DNA of 64,000 nucleotides from Lachnospiraceae bacterium XBD2001 (GTDB lineage Bacteria > Bacillota > Clostridia > Lachnospirales > Lachnospiraceae), in NCBI GenBank assembly GCA_900116395.1, contig FPAN01000002.1, positions 62,001 through 126,000 of the forward strand, read 5' to 3'. This document shows, piece by piece, positions 17,091 through 26,373 of the stretch. A program made the position numbers and the translations under genes. Every line of letters begins with the position of its first letter. Position 1 is the first letter of the stretch. The notes under the pieces are model-generated. The model saw only the letters and a program-made list of their open reading frames with translations, searched no databases and was not told the origin of the DNA.

Positions 17091-17555
17091 TTCTTTCATC
17101 TTGCGTGTAGCCCAAGCACGAAGGCCACGCTTCTTCTTCTCCGGAACGTCTAACTTGCCGTGAGCACCCTTAACACCAACGATGTATAATCCGCTAACGG
17201 TAGCCTTCACTTCTTTTTTAACCGGAATGGTCTCAAATACTTCCGCATCACAAATCAAATTCACGATCTGTGGGCCAACCTTTGCCTTAACGATTGGCAT
17301 CTTGGAACGCTTCGCATACCATGGAGTCTGGTCAATCACCTGCTGTGGAAGACCGGAATCCTTAATACGTAAACGCTTCTTATCGATAATTAACATGCTG
17401 ACAGTCTGTGCTGCCTTCTGGATTTGTTCATTCTGCTCTGCCTGACGGGCTTCGGTCTTCTTGCCGAGGCGATATAGAACAATCGTGATTGCTACAACAA
17501 TTGCGGTAACAATTAAGAGTACAATCACGGACTTAGGTACTGTAACTAATAACAT
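17073..17555 (-). CDS. hypothetical protein with N-terminal membrane anchor
   Basis: 160 residues. One transmembrane helix (about 8-28, SVIVLLIVTAIVVAITIVLY) is followed by a basic linker and a cytosolic domain with strands around LIIDKKRLRIKDSG, MPIVKAKVGPQIVNLICD and VKATVSGLYIVGVKG; the tail is strongly basic (KKKRGLRAWATRKMK). The pattern resembles the small DUF-type membrane proteins common beside envelope genes in Lachnospiraceae, but I cannot name the family. GGAGGGAATTTT lies just before the ATG on the - strand. It is convergent with the DUF1934 gene and divergent from the FKBP lipoprotein. Confidence 0.72.
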   Translation of the reverse strand: MLLVTVPKSVIVLLIVTAIVVAITIVLYRLGKKTEARQAEQNEQIQKAAQTVSMLIIDKKRLRIKDSGLPQQVIDQTPWYAKRSKMPIVKAKVGPQIVNLICDAEVFETIPVKKEVKATVSGLYIVGVKGAHGKLDVPEKKKRGLRAWATRKMKELNQSK

Positions 17556-17674
17556 AAAATTCCCTCCTTGTTACGACGCCTGTTATTTTATCATCTCGGC
17601 TACTAAAATGCAATGAAATATGGTAGAATGACCAAGTCACGGCAGACAGCCGGACGGATTGAAGGAGAAGAATT

Positions 17675-18871
17675 ATGAAGAGAACAATCGCTATACTTTT
17701 GTGCGGTTCCATGATGTTATCCATGGTAGCTTGCGGCAAGAGCCAGACGGTAGAGAAGAAGACGAAGAAAGAGGCTGAAACAACGGCATCTGCGGATGAG
17801 TTGGGAGAGGCCAATGTGAAGGATTTTGAGTATAAGGCTCTGGATTACGTTACTTTGGGTGACTATAAGGACTTGGAAGTAACCGTAACCGGTGACTATG
17901 AGCCGAGTGAAGACGGTCTCCGCGATTATGTCAACAACACCATGATTGCCGGTGCCGAAAATGCATATTATGAGGACGAGAGCTTGACGGAAGTTCAGGA
18001 AGATTCCATTGTCAATGTGGACTACACCGGATACAAGGACGGCGAAGCTTTTGACGGCGGCGCTGCAACGGACGTACTGTTGGATATTGCAGGCAACTGC
18101 ACTCCGGGTGGAGGAAGCTATATTGAAGGATTTACTTCCGGCCTGGTAGGCGCGAAAGTCGGTGAGACGGTAGATTGTGACGTGACCTTCCCGGAGGATT
18201 ACGGTAATGCGGATTTGGCAGGAGCTGCCGTCGTATTCCGCTTCAAGGTGAACTACATCTGTGCGGCAGCCAATTACGATGGACTGACTGATGACTATGT
18301 ATCCAAGGTGTTTGGTTACGATACTGTAGAGGAGTTCCTCGGAACCGCTGAGGAAGCATACAAGGCAGATCTGGAAGACCAGCACAACTATGATATTCGC
18401 TCTGCTGTTATCAAGCAGGTAACGGAGAATGCTACCGTGGATTCCTATCCGGAAGACGTGGTTGCGGCCAGAACCGATGACTACATCCGTTTGCTGATGA
18501 AACAGTTCGGTGTCAAAACAGTGGCAGAGTTAAATGCGGCATGGGCTGCAGATGCAACCATGAGCGGAGCAACGGTGGAAGAGTATCGTGCATACGTGGA
18601 AGAGCGTGTGAAGACGAATCTCAATACGGAGATGGTGTTCTTGGCAATCTGTGAGCAGGAAGGCATTGAACTTTCCGATGCGGATTACAAGGAATACATC
18701 AAAGAATATATGAATGCGGAAGGCGTATCTGAGGATGATTTGGCCTTAAATTACGGCTCCACCGTAGAAGTGGGAAGCCTCTACATTCATAAGCTGGCTC
18801 TTGCTAATCAGGGCGTCAAACTCTGCGTGGACAGCGCCAAAATTACCGAGGAAAAACCTGCGGAAGAATAG
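17675..18871 (+). CDS. FKBP-type peptidyl-prolyl isomerase lipoprotein, trigger-factor-like
   Basis: A 398-residue secreted lipoprotein. The signal peptide ends in the lipobox MVAC with C20 as the lipidated residue, followed by a Ser/Thr/Lys/Glu linker. Residues about 100-193 form an FKBP domain (DSIVNVDYTGYKDGEAFDGG, then YIEGFTSGLVGAKVGE and DVTFPEDYG), the same order as in trigger factor, and the rest looks like the trigger-factor C-terminal chaperone helices. It probably helps proteins fold after export. It lies upstream of the SCIFF/secDF block. A -10 like TAGAAT (17624-17629) precedes it and AAGGAG lies before the ATG. Confidence 0.88.
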   Translation: MKRTIAILLCGSMMLSMVACGKSQTVEKKTKKEAETTASADELGEANVKDFEYKALDYVTLGDYKDLEVTVTGDYEPSEDGLRDYVNNTMIAGAENAYYEDESLTEVQEDSIVNVDYTGYKDGEAFDGGAATDVLLDIAGNCTPGGGSYIEGFTSGLVGAKVGETVDCDVTFPEDYGNADLAGAAVVFRFKVNYICAAANYDGLTDDYVSKVFGYDTVEEFLGTAEEAYKADLEDQHNYDIRSAVIKQVTENATVDSYPEDVVAARTDDYIRLLMKQFGVKTVAELNAAWAADATMSGATVEEYRAYVEERVKTNLNTEMVFLAICEQEGIELSDADYKEYIKEYMNAEGVSEDDLALNYGSTVEVGSLYIHKLALANQGVKLCVDSAKITEEKPAEE

Positions 18872-18892
18872 GGAATCGGGTGAACTTATAGG

Positions 18893-18922
18893 TTTACTTG
18901 AAATGCCCATTCATGATATAAT
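18893..18922 (+). promoter_or_regulatory. promoter of the SCIFF gene
   Basis: -10 TATAAT (18917-18922) with -35 TTTACT (18893-18898), spacer 18, located 67 bases before the SCIFF ATG. Confidence 0.7.
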
Positions 18923-18988
18923 ACCAAGGCAATCTATACTGATTGTATGAGTGTATATGAAAAGTAAATCAGAAAAGGAGATGCACAT

Positions 18989-19132
18989 ATGAAGCACGTT
19001 AAAACTTTAAACACAAAGAGACTTCAGAACACTGTTAAGAAGGGCGGCTGCGGCGAGTGCCAGACTTCTTGCCAGTCTGCATGCAAGACTTCTTGTACTG
19101 TTGGTAACCAGAGCTGTGAGAACAACAAATAA
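18989..19132 (+). CDS. scfA: SCIFF ranthipeptide precursor (six cysteines in forty-five residues)
   Basis: A 47-residue peptide starting MKHVKTLNTKRLQNTVKKGG and then six cysteines at positions 21, 24, 28, 32, 36 and 43, in the order CGEC, SC, AC, SC, SC. This is the SCIFF family, a nearly universal RiPP precursor of Clostridia. The neighbouring radical-SAM enzyme forms thioether links between Cys sulphur and a side-chain carbon of acceptor residues, typically Thr. AAAGGAG ends 8 bases before the ATG. A perfect TATAAT promoter and a terminator bracket the gene, so the peptide is probably made in excess over its maturase. No transporter is adjacent apart from SecDF. Confidence 0.96.
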   Translation: MKHVKTLNTKRLQNTVKKGGCGECQTSCQSACKTSCTVGNQSCENNK

Positions 19133-19165
19133 GCTTCTGATGATTTCACTTTAGGAAAGACTTAA

Positions 19166-19193
19166 GACCGAAGGCTTTTGCCTTCGGTCATTT
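19166..19193 (+). terminator. terminator between SCIFF peptide and maturase
   Basis: A perfect 10-bp stem GACCGAAGGC/GCCTTCGGTC with loop TTTT (19166-19189), then A and T3. The short U run suggests partial read-through into the maturase gene. Confidence 0.8.
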
Positions 19194-19230
19194 CCACGTT
19201 ATTAGGCAGTAGAAAGAGAGGTTTTGTACT

Positions 19231-20595
19231 TTGATTCACCAGTACAAAAACAATGGTTATAACATCGTCATGGATATTAACAGTGGAGCTATCCATGTCG
19301 TTGATGAAGTAAGTTATGACATGATCGCCCTTTACGAGGATCATGATAAGGATGCGGTAATCGCAGAGGTTGCGAAGACCTATCCGAATATCTCCCGCGA
19401 GGAGTTGGAGGAGGCCTACGATGAGATTACATCTCTGAAGGAGGAAGGCTCTCTTTTCACCAAGGACGAATACGAAGATCGTGTCATTGATTATACAAAG
19501 CGTCCGACGGTGGTGAAGGCATTGTGTCTTCACATCGCACATGCATGTAACCTTTCCTGCAAGTATTGCTTCGCAGAAGAGGGATTATACCACGGTAAGA
19601 AGGCAGAGTTAATGCCTTATGAAGTAGGTAAGCAGGCATTGGATTTCTTGGTTGCCAATTCCGGTAATCGTAGGAACTTAGAGGTTGATTTCTTCGGCGG
19701 CGAGCCGTTACTTAATTTCGATGTGGTCAAGCAGTTGGTAGAGTATGGACGTGAGTTGGAGAAGACTCACGACAAGCACTTCCGCTTTACTCTGACCACC
19801 AACGGTGTCTTACTCAATGATGAGATTATGGAATTCGCCAATCGTGAGATGGATAATGTGGTTCTTAGTATTGACGGCCGCAAGGAAATCCACGATATGA
19901 TGCGCCCGTTCCAGCGCGGAGACGGAAGCTACGACATCATCCTTCCGAAGTTCCAGAAGTTCGCTGAGAGTCGCGGACAGCAGAAGTACTACGCAAGAGG
20001 TACTTTTACACACAACAATTTGGATTTCTCCAAGGACGTCCTTCACTTGGCTGACCTTGGATTCAAGCAGATCTCCGTGGAGCCGGTAGTTGCACAGGCA
20101 ACGGATGATTATGCATTACGGGAAGAAGACTTGCCGAAGCTATTCGAAGAGTACGACAAGCTGGCTGCCGAGATGGTGAAGCGTCACGGCACCGACAAGG
20201 ATTTCACCTTCTTCCACTTCATGATTGATTTGGAAGGCGGTCCATGTGTTTACAAGCGATTAAGCGGTTGTGGCTCAGGAACCGAGTACATGGCAGTTAC
20301 ACCAAGCGGTGAATTATATCCTTGCCACCAGTTCGTTGGAACCGAAGGATTCAAGATGGGTGATGTATGGACCGGTATTACCAATACCGAGATGCAGACT
20401 CAGTTCAAGGGGTGCAACGTTTATTCCCGTCCGGCATGTAAGGACTGCTTTGCGAAGTTCTATTGCAGCGGTGGTTGTGCAGCAAATGCATATAACTTCA
20501 CCGGCGATATTCGCGGCAACTATGCGTTGGGGTGTGAACTACAGAAGAAGCGTATTGAATGCGCAATTATGATTAAGGCGGCTACCGCAGAATAG
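19231..20595 (+). CDS. scfB: SCIFF peptide thioether maturase, radical SAM/SPASM protein
   Basis: A 454-residue radical SAM enzyme that installs thioether cross-links in the SCIFF peptide. It starts at TTG (19231), preceded by AGAGAGG; this start gives the family-typical opening MIHQYKNNGYNIVMDINSG. An N-terminal precursor-recognition domain (about 1-95) is followed by the radical SAM cluster motif CNLSCKYC (CxxxCxxC) in HIAHACNLSCKYCFAEEG and FFGGEPLLNF. The C-terminal SPASM region binds further Fe-S clusters through several cysteines, including CKDC, YCSGGC and a late CELQ. It is downstream of the peptide gene across an attenuating terminator and 37 bp upstream of secDF. Confidence 0.95.
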   Translation: MIHQYKNNGYNIVMDINSGAIHVVDEVSYDMIALYEDHDKDAVIAEVAKTYPNISREELEEAYDEITSLKEEGSLFTKDEYEDRVIDYTKRPTVVKALCLHIAHACNLSCKYCFAEEGLYHGKKAELMPYEVGKQALDFLVANSGNRRNLEVDFFGGEPLLNFDVVKQLVEYGRELEKTHDKHFRFTLTTNGVLLNDEIMEFANREMDNVVLSIDGRKEIHDMMRPFQRGDGSYDIILPKFQKFAESRGQQKYYARGTFTHNNLDFSKDVLHLADLGFKQISVEPVVAQATDDYALREEDLPKLFEEYDKLAAEMVKRHGTDKDFTFFHFMIDLEGGPCVYKRLSGCGSGTEYMAVTPSGELYPCHQFVGTEGFKMGDVWTGITNTEMQTQFKGCNVYSRPACKDCFAKFYCSGGCAANAYNFTGDIRGNYALGCELQKKRIECAIMIKAATAE

Positions 20596-20632
20596 CGGAG
20601 TGCATACATTGTAAAGAACAGGAGAACAAGAG

Positions 20633-22987
20633 ATGAAGGGAATGAAAAAAGGACAGGGTATTGCTGTTCTTGTAGTATTCGCCTTAATCCTCGGATTATT
20701 GGGATACTATGCAGGAACAATCATATCCGCAACCGGCAAAGGGGCAGACGACAGCTTGAAGCTTGGATTGGATTTGGCCGGTGGTGTCAGCATTACCTAC
20801 GAAGCAGTAGGCGAGACACCGACTTCCGAACAGATGGCAGACACCATTCTGAAATTACAGCAGCGTATTGAAAACGACTTGGGCAATGAAGCTTCTACTA
20901 CAGAAGCTAGCGTATACCAGGTAGGTGATCGTCGAATCACCGTTGAGATTCCGGGTGTAACCGATGCCAACGCAATGTTGGAAGCTTTAGGAACACCGGG
21001 AACCTTGTACTTCATTACACAGACCGATGCAGACGGTAACACCAATTACTCTTACAATCAGGCTACCGGCGAGTATGCATTGAACTATGATATTGAGGAT
21101 TTGATTGACAACGGTTCCGTCGTATTGACCGGTTCCGATGTGGCAAGTTCCGATGCGAAGTATCGTACCAATCAGACCACCAATGCTTCCGAACCTGTAG
21201 TAGCATTAAGCTTTACTTCTAAGGGTGCGAAGGCATTTGCTGATGCAACCGCTAAGGCAGCAGCAGCAGGTCAGACCATTGGTATTTACTACGATGGACA
21301 TTTTGTCAGTGTTCCACGTGTTAACGAAGCAATTAACGGCGGCGAAGCAGTTATCGAAGGTATGGAGAGCTTTGAAGCAGCTGAGAAGTTAGCTTCCTAC
21401 ATCCGTATCGGTGGATTGGATATCAAGCTTCAGGAAATTCAGTCTGAGGTGGTAGGTGCACAGCTTGGTAGTGATGCACTTGCTTCCAGTTTTAAGGCTG
21501 CAGCCATTGGTTTGGCACTTGTTATGGTATTCTTAATTGCTGTTTATTTGTTCCCGGGATTTGTTGCTTCCTTGGCATTGGCATTATATACCGTATTAAC
21601 AATTTCTATTTTGTACTTATTCGACATCACATTAACCTTACCGGGTATTGCAGGTATCATCCTCTCCATCGGTATGGCGGTAGATGCGAACGTTATTATC
21701 TTCACACGTATTCGTGAGGAAATTGCAGCAGGCAAGAACGTGAAGGCTTCTGTAGAGGCCGGCTTCCACAAGGCAATGAGTGCCATCATCGATGGTAACA
21801 TTACTACTTTGATTGCAGCAGCAGTACTTGGTGTACTCGGTTCCGGTACCGTTAAGGGATTCGCAATCACCTTAGCACTTGGTGTTATTCTTTCCATGTT
21901 TACTGCATTGCTGATTACCCGTTTATTGGTTCAGGCCTTCATTGCAGTCGGCGTAACCAACACCAAGGTATACGGTAAGGCGAAGGCATTCAAGACCATC
22001 GACTTCATTGGTAAGAAGGCAATTTTCTTTGCATTATCTATTGTAGTAATTGGTGCAGGTGTCATCTCCATGGTGGCTCATTCCGCTATGGGTGCGAAGT
22101 CTTTGAACTACAGCTTGGAGTTCTTAGGCGGTACATCTACAACCGTAACCTTCGACCAGGAATACTCCCTGGAAGAGATTGATAGCAAGATTGTTCCGGT
22201 AGTATCTACCATTACCGGCGATAACGATATTCAGGTACAGAAGGTAGACGGCGGTAACACCGTAATCTTCAAGACCAAGACCTTGAAGCTTGCAGAGCGT
22301 GAGGCATTCAACACAGCAATGGAAGAGAACTTCGGTGTCACCGAAGAGAAGATTTCCAGCGAGAACATCAGCTCTACCGTCAGCGGAGAGATGCGTAGAC
22401 AGTCTGTAATCGCTGTACTTGTAGCAGTTCTTCTGATGCTGATTTATATCTGGATTCGATTCAAGGATTTGCGCTTCGCAAGCAGTGCGGTTATTGCATT
22501 GTTCCATGATGTATTGGTGGTACTTGCCTTGTATGCATTGGCACGTATTACCGTAGGTAGCGCCTTTATCGCTTGTATGTTGACTGTTATCGGATACTCC
22601 ATCAACGATACCATCGTTATCTTTGACCGTATCCGTGAGCGTATGAACGGCAGAAGCGAGTTCCGTCGTGAGGAATTGGAAACACTGTGTAACACCAGTT
22701 TGACCGATACTTTAACACGAAGCTTAAGTACATCCTTCACTACTGCAATCACAGTACTGATGCTGTTAATCCTGGGTGTATCTTCTATTCGTGAGTTTGC
22801 ACTTCCTCTGTTGGCCGGTGTAATTGTAGGTACTTACTCCTCCATCTGCCTGGCAACCGAGTTGTGGTTCTTAATGAAGCTTTACATTAAGCGCAAGACC
22901 AAAGACGGTGATTACTCTTCTAAGCCAAAGAAGGCAAAGAAGGTTCATGAGAAGGCTACCCGTGAGAATCAGGGTATCCTGGTATAA
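20633..22987 (+). CDS. secDF: protein translocase SecDF, fused
   Basis: A 784-residue fusion of SecD and SecF, the proton-driven accessory subunits of the Sec channel. The SecD half begins with one membrane segment, then the LGLDLAGGVSITYE motif and the large external P1 domain (about 60-270), then five membrane helices. The SecF half begins near residue 455, with FIGKKAIFFALSIVVI and SLEFLGGTSTTVTFD, then an external loop and the second helix bundle with SINDTIVIFDRIRE. The C-terminus is Lys-rich. Proximity to SCIFF and its maturase is a conserved arrangement in Clostridia and may mean co-expression. Confidence 0.96.
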   Translation: MKGMKKGQGIAVLVVFALILGLLGYYAGTIISATGKGADDSLKLGLDLAGGVSITYEAVGETPTSEQMADTILKLQQRIENDLGNEASTTEASVYQVGDRRITVEIPGVTDANAMLEALGTPGTLYFITQTDADGNTNYSYNQATGEYALNYDIEDLIDNGSVVLTGSDVASSDAKYRTNQTTNASEPVVALSFTSKGAKAFADATAKAAAAGQTIGIYYDGHFVSVPRVNEAINGGEAVIEGMESFEAAEKLASYIRIGGLDIKLQEIQSEVVGAQLGSDALASSFKAAAIGLALVMVFLIAVYLFPGFVASLALALYTVLTISILYLFDITLTLPGIAGIILSIGMAVDANVIIFTRIREEIAAGKNVKASVEAGFHKAMSAIIDGNITTLIAAAVLGVLGSGTVKGFAITLALGVILSMFTALLITRLLVQAFIAVGVTNTKVYGKAKAFKTIDFIGKKAIFFALSIVVIGAGVISMVAHSAMGAKSLNYSLEFLGGTSTTVTFDQEYSLEEIDSKIVPVVSTITGDNDIQVQKVDGGNTVIFKTKTLKLAEREAFNTAMEENFGVTEEKISSENISSTVSGEMRRQSVIAVLVAVLLMLIYIWIRFKDLRFASSAVIALFHDVLVVLALYALARITVGSAFIACMLTVIGYSINDTIVIFDRIRERMNGRSEFRREELETLCNTSLTDTLTRSLSTSFTTAITVLMLLILGVSSIREFALPLLAGVIVGTYSSICLATELWFLMKLYIKRKTKDGDYSSKPKKAKKVHEKATRENQGILV

Positions 22988-23033
22988 GTTTTTTCATATT
23001 GTAATATTGTAAGGAAAAGAAAGGAAAAAGATC

Positions 23034-24281
23034 ATGTACACACTTGACGACATCAAGGCGGTGGACCCTGCAATTGCAGAGGTCATTGAAAAGGAATTTG
23101 CCAGACAGTCACAGCACATCGAGCTCATTGCCTCAGAGAACTGGGTGAGCCCGGCTGTGATGTCTGCGATGGGAAGCGTACTTACCAATAAGTACGCAGA
23201 GGGTTACCCGGGCAAGCGCTATTACGGTGGATGCGAGATTGTTGATATTGCGGAGAACTTAGCAATCGAGCGTGCCAAGAAGTTATTCGGCGCAGAATAT
23301 GTGAATGTTCAGCCACATTCCGGTGCACAGGCCAATATGGCAGTGCAGTTCGCAGTTTGCGAGCCGGGAGATACCATTATGGGTATGAGCTTAGATCACG
23401 GCGGACATTTGACACACGGAAGTCCGGTGAACTTTTCCGGTAAGTATTTCAACATTGTGCCGTATGGTGTGAATGATGACGGATTTATTGATTACGATGA
23501 AGTGCTTCGTCTTGCCAAAGAGAACAAGCCGAAGATGATTATCGCCGGAGCAAGCGCTTATGCAAGAGCAATTGACTTCAAGAAGTTCAGAGAGATTGCA
23601 GATGAAGTCGGCGCAGTACTGATGGTAGATATGGCACACATTGCCGGATTGGTAGCTGCAGGCTACCATATGTCTCCGGTACCGTATGCAGACATCGTAA
23701 CCACAACTACACATAAGACATTACGCGGACCGCGTGGCGGCATGATTATGGCAACCGCCGAAGCCAACGAGAAGTACAACTTCAATAAGGCAATGTTCCC
23801 TGGCATCCAGGGCGGCCCACTGATGCATGTCATTGCAGCGAAGGCTGTTTGCTTCGAGGAAGCATTGAAGCCGGAGTTCAAGACATATGCCAAGAACATC
23901 ATCGATAATGCTCAGGCACTGTGTAAGGGCCTCATGAGCAGAGATATCGATATTGTTTCCGGCGGAACCGATAACCACCTCATGCTGGTGAATCTCGTAT
24001 CTTACGATAAGACCGGTAAGGAAGTGGAGAAGCTGTTAGATAGTGCCAATATCACAGCCAATAAGAATACCGTACCGAATGATCCGAAGAGCCCATTCGT
24101 TACCAGCGGTATCCGCTTGGGTACACCGGCGGCAACCAGCCGTGGGTTGAATACCGACGACTTCGATCAGGTTGCTGAGGCAATTGCCACAGTAATCAAA
24201 GAGGGCGAAGCCGGTGTTGCGAAGGCACAGGCAATCGTTAAGACACTGACCGACAAATATCCATTGCAGGGTCAGTTCTAA
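23034..24281 (+). CDS. glyA: serine hydroxymethyltransferase
   Basis: PLP enzyme that interconverts serine and tetrahydrofolate with glycine and 5,10-methylene-THF, the main one-carbon source. The 415-residue product has the standard bacterial length. The PLP lysine is K228 in [14 protein letters not shown]. Other family segments are [24 protein letters not shown] and GLDTDDF-like [14 protein letters not shown] near the end. AAGAAAGGAAAAAGATC precedes the ATG. It is followed after 23 bp by serS, linking serine metabolism and serine tRNA charging in one transcription unit. Confidence 0.97.
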   Translation: MYTLDDIKAVDPAIAEVIEKEFARQSQHIELIASENWVSPAVMSAMGSVLTNKYAEGYPGKRYYGGCEIVDIAENLAIERAKKLFGAEYVNVQPHSGAQANMAVQFAVCEPGDTIMGMSLDHGGHLTHGSPVNFSGKYFNIVPYGVNDDGFIDYDEVLRLAKENKPKMIIAGASAYARAIDFKKFREIADEVGAVLMVDMAHIAGLVAAGYHMSPVPYADIVTTTTHKTLRGPRGGMIMATAEANEKYNFNKAMFPGIQGGPLMHVIAAKAVCFEEALKPEFKTYAKNIIDNAQALCKGLMSRDIDIVSGGTDNHLMLVNLVSYDKTGKEVEKLLDSANITANKNTVPNDPKSPFVTSGIRLGTPAATSRGLNTDDFDQVAEAIATVIKEGEAGVAKAQAIVKTLTDKYPLQGQF

Positions 24282-24304
24282 GATAGACTTAAGGAGATAG
24301 AATC

Positions 24305-25597
24305 ATGATTGATATTAAGTTCTTAAGAGAGCATCCGGAAGAAGTAAAAGAGAACATCAAGAAGAAGTTCCAGGATCACAAGCTTCCGTTGGTCGACGAA
24401 GTAATTGAGTTAGACAAGGCTGCACGTGCAGCACAGCAGGAGGCAGATGATCTTCGTGCTTCCCGTAATAAGTTATCCAAGGAAATCGGAGCACTTATGA
24501 AGGAAGGCAAGAAGGAAGAAGCGGAAGCTGTAAAGGCTCAGGTTACCAAGAATGCAGACCGTCTTGCTGAATTAGAAGTTCAGGAGAAGGACTTGCAGGA
24601 GAAGATTTTGAAGGATATGATGACCATTCCGAACATCATCGATCCTTCTGTTCCGATTGGTAAGGATGATTCCTGTAACGTAGAGATTGAGAAGTTCGGC
24701 GAGCCGGTAACTCCTGATTTTGAAGTTCCGTATCATACCGATATTATGGAGCGTTTCGACGGTATCGATTTGGATGCTGCCGGCAAGGTTGCAGGTAACG
24801 GTTTCTACTACTTGATGGGAGATATCGCAAGACTTCATTCCGCAGTCATCTCCTATGCAAGAGACTTCATGATCAATCGTGGTTTTACTTACTGCGTACC
24901 ACCGTTTATGATTCGTTCCAACGTGGTAACCGGTGTTATGAGTTTCGATGAGATGGATGCCATGATGTACAAGATTGAGGGTGAGGATCTCTACCTCATC
25001 GGTACTTCCGAGCATTCCATGATTGGTAAGTTCATCGATACAGTAAATGATGAAGAGAAGTTACCATATACCTTGACCAGTTACTCTCCATGCTTCCGTA
25101 AGGAGAAGGGTGCCCACGGTATTGAAGAGCGTGGTGTATATCGTATCCATCAGTTCGAGAAGCAGGAAATGATCGTTGTATGTAAGCCGGAAGATTCTAA
25201 GGTTTGGTATGACAAGTTGTGGCAGAACACGGTTGATTTGTTCCGCTCCTTGGATATCCCGGTACGTACCTTAGAGTGCTGCTCCGGTGATTTGGCAGAC
25301 CTGAAGGTGAAGTCCTGCGACGTTGAGGCATGGTCCCCAAGGCAGCAGAAGTACTTCGAAGTAGGTAGCTGCTCTAACTTAGGAGATGCACAGGCAAGAC
25401 GTCTGAAGATTCGCGTGAAGGGCGCAGATGGCAACAAGTATTTTGCTCACACCTTGAACAACACTGTAGTTGCTCCTCCACGTATGCTGATTGCATTCTT
25501 AGAGAACAACCTGAATGCAGACGGATCCGTAAACGTTCCGAAGGCATTGCAGCCTTACATGGGTGGAACCGAGAAGCTGATTCCGAAGCACGAATAA
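24305..25597 (+). CDS. serS: seryl-tRNA synthetase
   Basis: Class II aminoacyl-tRNA synthetase of 430 residues that charges tRNA-Ser. The N-terminal tRNA-binding coiled-coil arm covers about residues 27-105, with the characteristic alternating Lys/Glu pattern. The catalytic domain shows motif 2 (SPCFRKEKGAHGIEERGVYR) and motif 3 (HTLNNTVVAPPRMLIAFLEN), and the TSEHSMIG segment. AAGGAG precedes the ATG. A terminator follows directly after the stop. No T-box leader is seen before this gene. Confidence 0.97.
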   Translation: MIDIKFLREHPEEVKENIKKKFQDHKLPLVDEVIELDKAARAAQQEADDLRASRNKLSKEIGALMKEGKKEEAEAVKAQVTKNADRLAELEVQEKDLQEKILKDMMTIPNIIDPSVPIGKDDSCNVEIEKFGEPVTPDFEVPYHTDIMERFDGIDLDAAGKVAGNGFYYLMGDIARLHSAVISYARDFMINRGFTYCVPPFMIRSNVVTGVMSFDEMDAMMYKIEGEDLYLIGTSEHSMIGKFIDTVNDEEKLPYTLTSYSPCFRKEKGAHGIEERGVYRIHQFEKQEMIVVCKPEDSKVWYDKLWQNTVDLFRSLDIPVRTLECCSGDLADLKVKSCDVEAWSPRQQKYFEVGSCSNLGDAQARRLKIRVKGADGNKYFAHTLNNTVVAPPRMLIAFLENNLNADGSVNVPKALQPYMGGTEKLIPKHE

Positions 25598-25603
25598 AAA
25601 TAG

Positions 25604-25632
25604 CAAGTCTAGCGAAAGCTAGGCTTGTTTTT
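25604..25632 (+). terminator. intrinsic terminator after serS
   Basis: A 10-bp stem CAAGTCTAGC/GCTAGGCTTG with a GAAA tetraloop (25604-25627) and T5. Confidence 0.9.
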
Positions 25633-25654
25633 CTTTGGGGGAAACAATTATACT
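25625..25654 (+). promoter_or_regulatory. promoter overlapping the serS terminator
   Basis: -35 TTGTTT (25625-25630), lying in the terminator tail, and -10 TATACT (25649-25654) with spacer 18; it would serve the hydrolase gene 22 bp downstream. Confidence 0.5.
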
Positions 25655-25675
25655 GATGGTATAAGGAGAGTGCTT

Positions 25676-26332
25676 ATGTACGTACAGTTAGAAAGTCAGA
25701 TTATCTATTACGATAAAGTTGGGGAAGGTCGTCCTATGGTGTTGTTGCACGGCAATGGGGAAGACCATGAGATCTTTAAAGAGTTGATGGAATCCTTGGA
25801 GAACGATTTTACCATGTATGCTATGGATACCAGAGGCCATGGTGCATCCGCTACTCCAAGTGAGTATCATTATGAACAGATGGCAGAGGATGTGTATGAA
25901 CTGATCAAGTTCCTGGAATTGGATCATCCGGTAGTATTGGGATTCAGCGATGGAGCGATTCTTGCCATGTTGATGGAAATCCATCATCCGAATACGGCGG
26001 GCTCTTTGATTCTCTGCGGTGGTAATACCAACCCCAAGGGAATGGAAGGCTATGCATATCGTGAGATTAAAAAGCGCTTCAAGAAAATGGGCAACCCATT
26101 GGATGGATTGATGATTACGGAACCGAACATCACCAAGGAACAACTCCGTTCCATCGGCGTGAAGACATTGGTGTTGGCCGGAGAAGACGATATGATTCGC
26201 CGGAAGGAGACGAAGCTCATTGCTTCCGAGATTCCGGGGGCATCCATGGAGATTCTACCTGGGGAAAATCACTTTAGTTATTTAATGAATTCTGATAAAC
26301 TAAAAGATAGAATTCTAGCATTTACCCGCTAA
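25676..26332 (+). CDS. alpha/beta-fold hydrolase
   Basis: A 218-residue cytosolic hydrolase; the ATG at 25676 follows AAGGAG, whereas earlier in-frame codons lie inside the promoter and terminator. The canonical alpha/beta hydrolase order is visible: the oxyanion strand VLLHGNGED (22-30), DTRGHGAS (51-58), the nucleophile elbow GFSDG with Ser91, an acid in LAGEDD (D171 or D172), and His199 in GENHF. Substrate is unknown; candidates are esters or small lactones. It starts a run of four same-strand genes with an MFS carrier and a lysophospholipase-like protein. Confidence 0.85.
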   Translation: MYVQLESQIIYYDKVGEGRPMVLLHGNGEDHEIFKELMESLENDFTMYAMDTRGHGASATPSEYHYEQMAEDVYELIKFLELDHPVVLGFSDGAILAMLMEIHHPNTAGSLILCGGNTNPKGMEGYAYREIKKRFKKMGNPLDGLMITEPNITKEQLRSIGVKTLVLAGEDDMIRRKETKLIASEIPGASMEILPGENHFSYLMNSDKLKDRILAFTR

Positions 26333-26373
26333 GACGGGAAGCTAATTATGGGGACATAAGGGGGACTTTTTAC

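Noticed and set aside
18957-18992. 11-codon open frame overlapping the SCIFF start
   Set aside because: No ribosome binding site of its own; AAAGGAG is inside it and correctly spaced for the SCIFF ATG.
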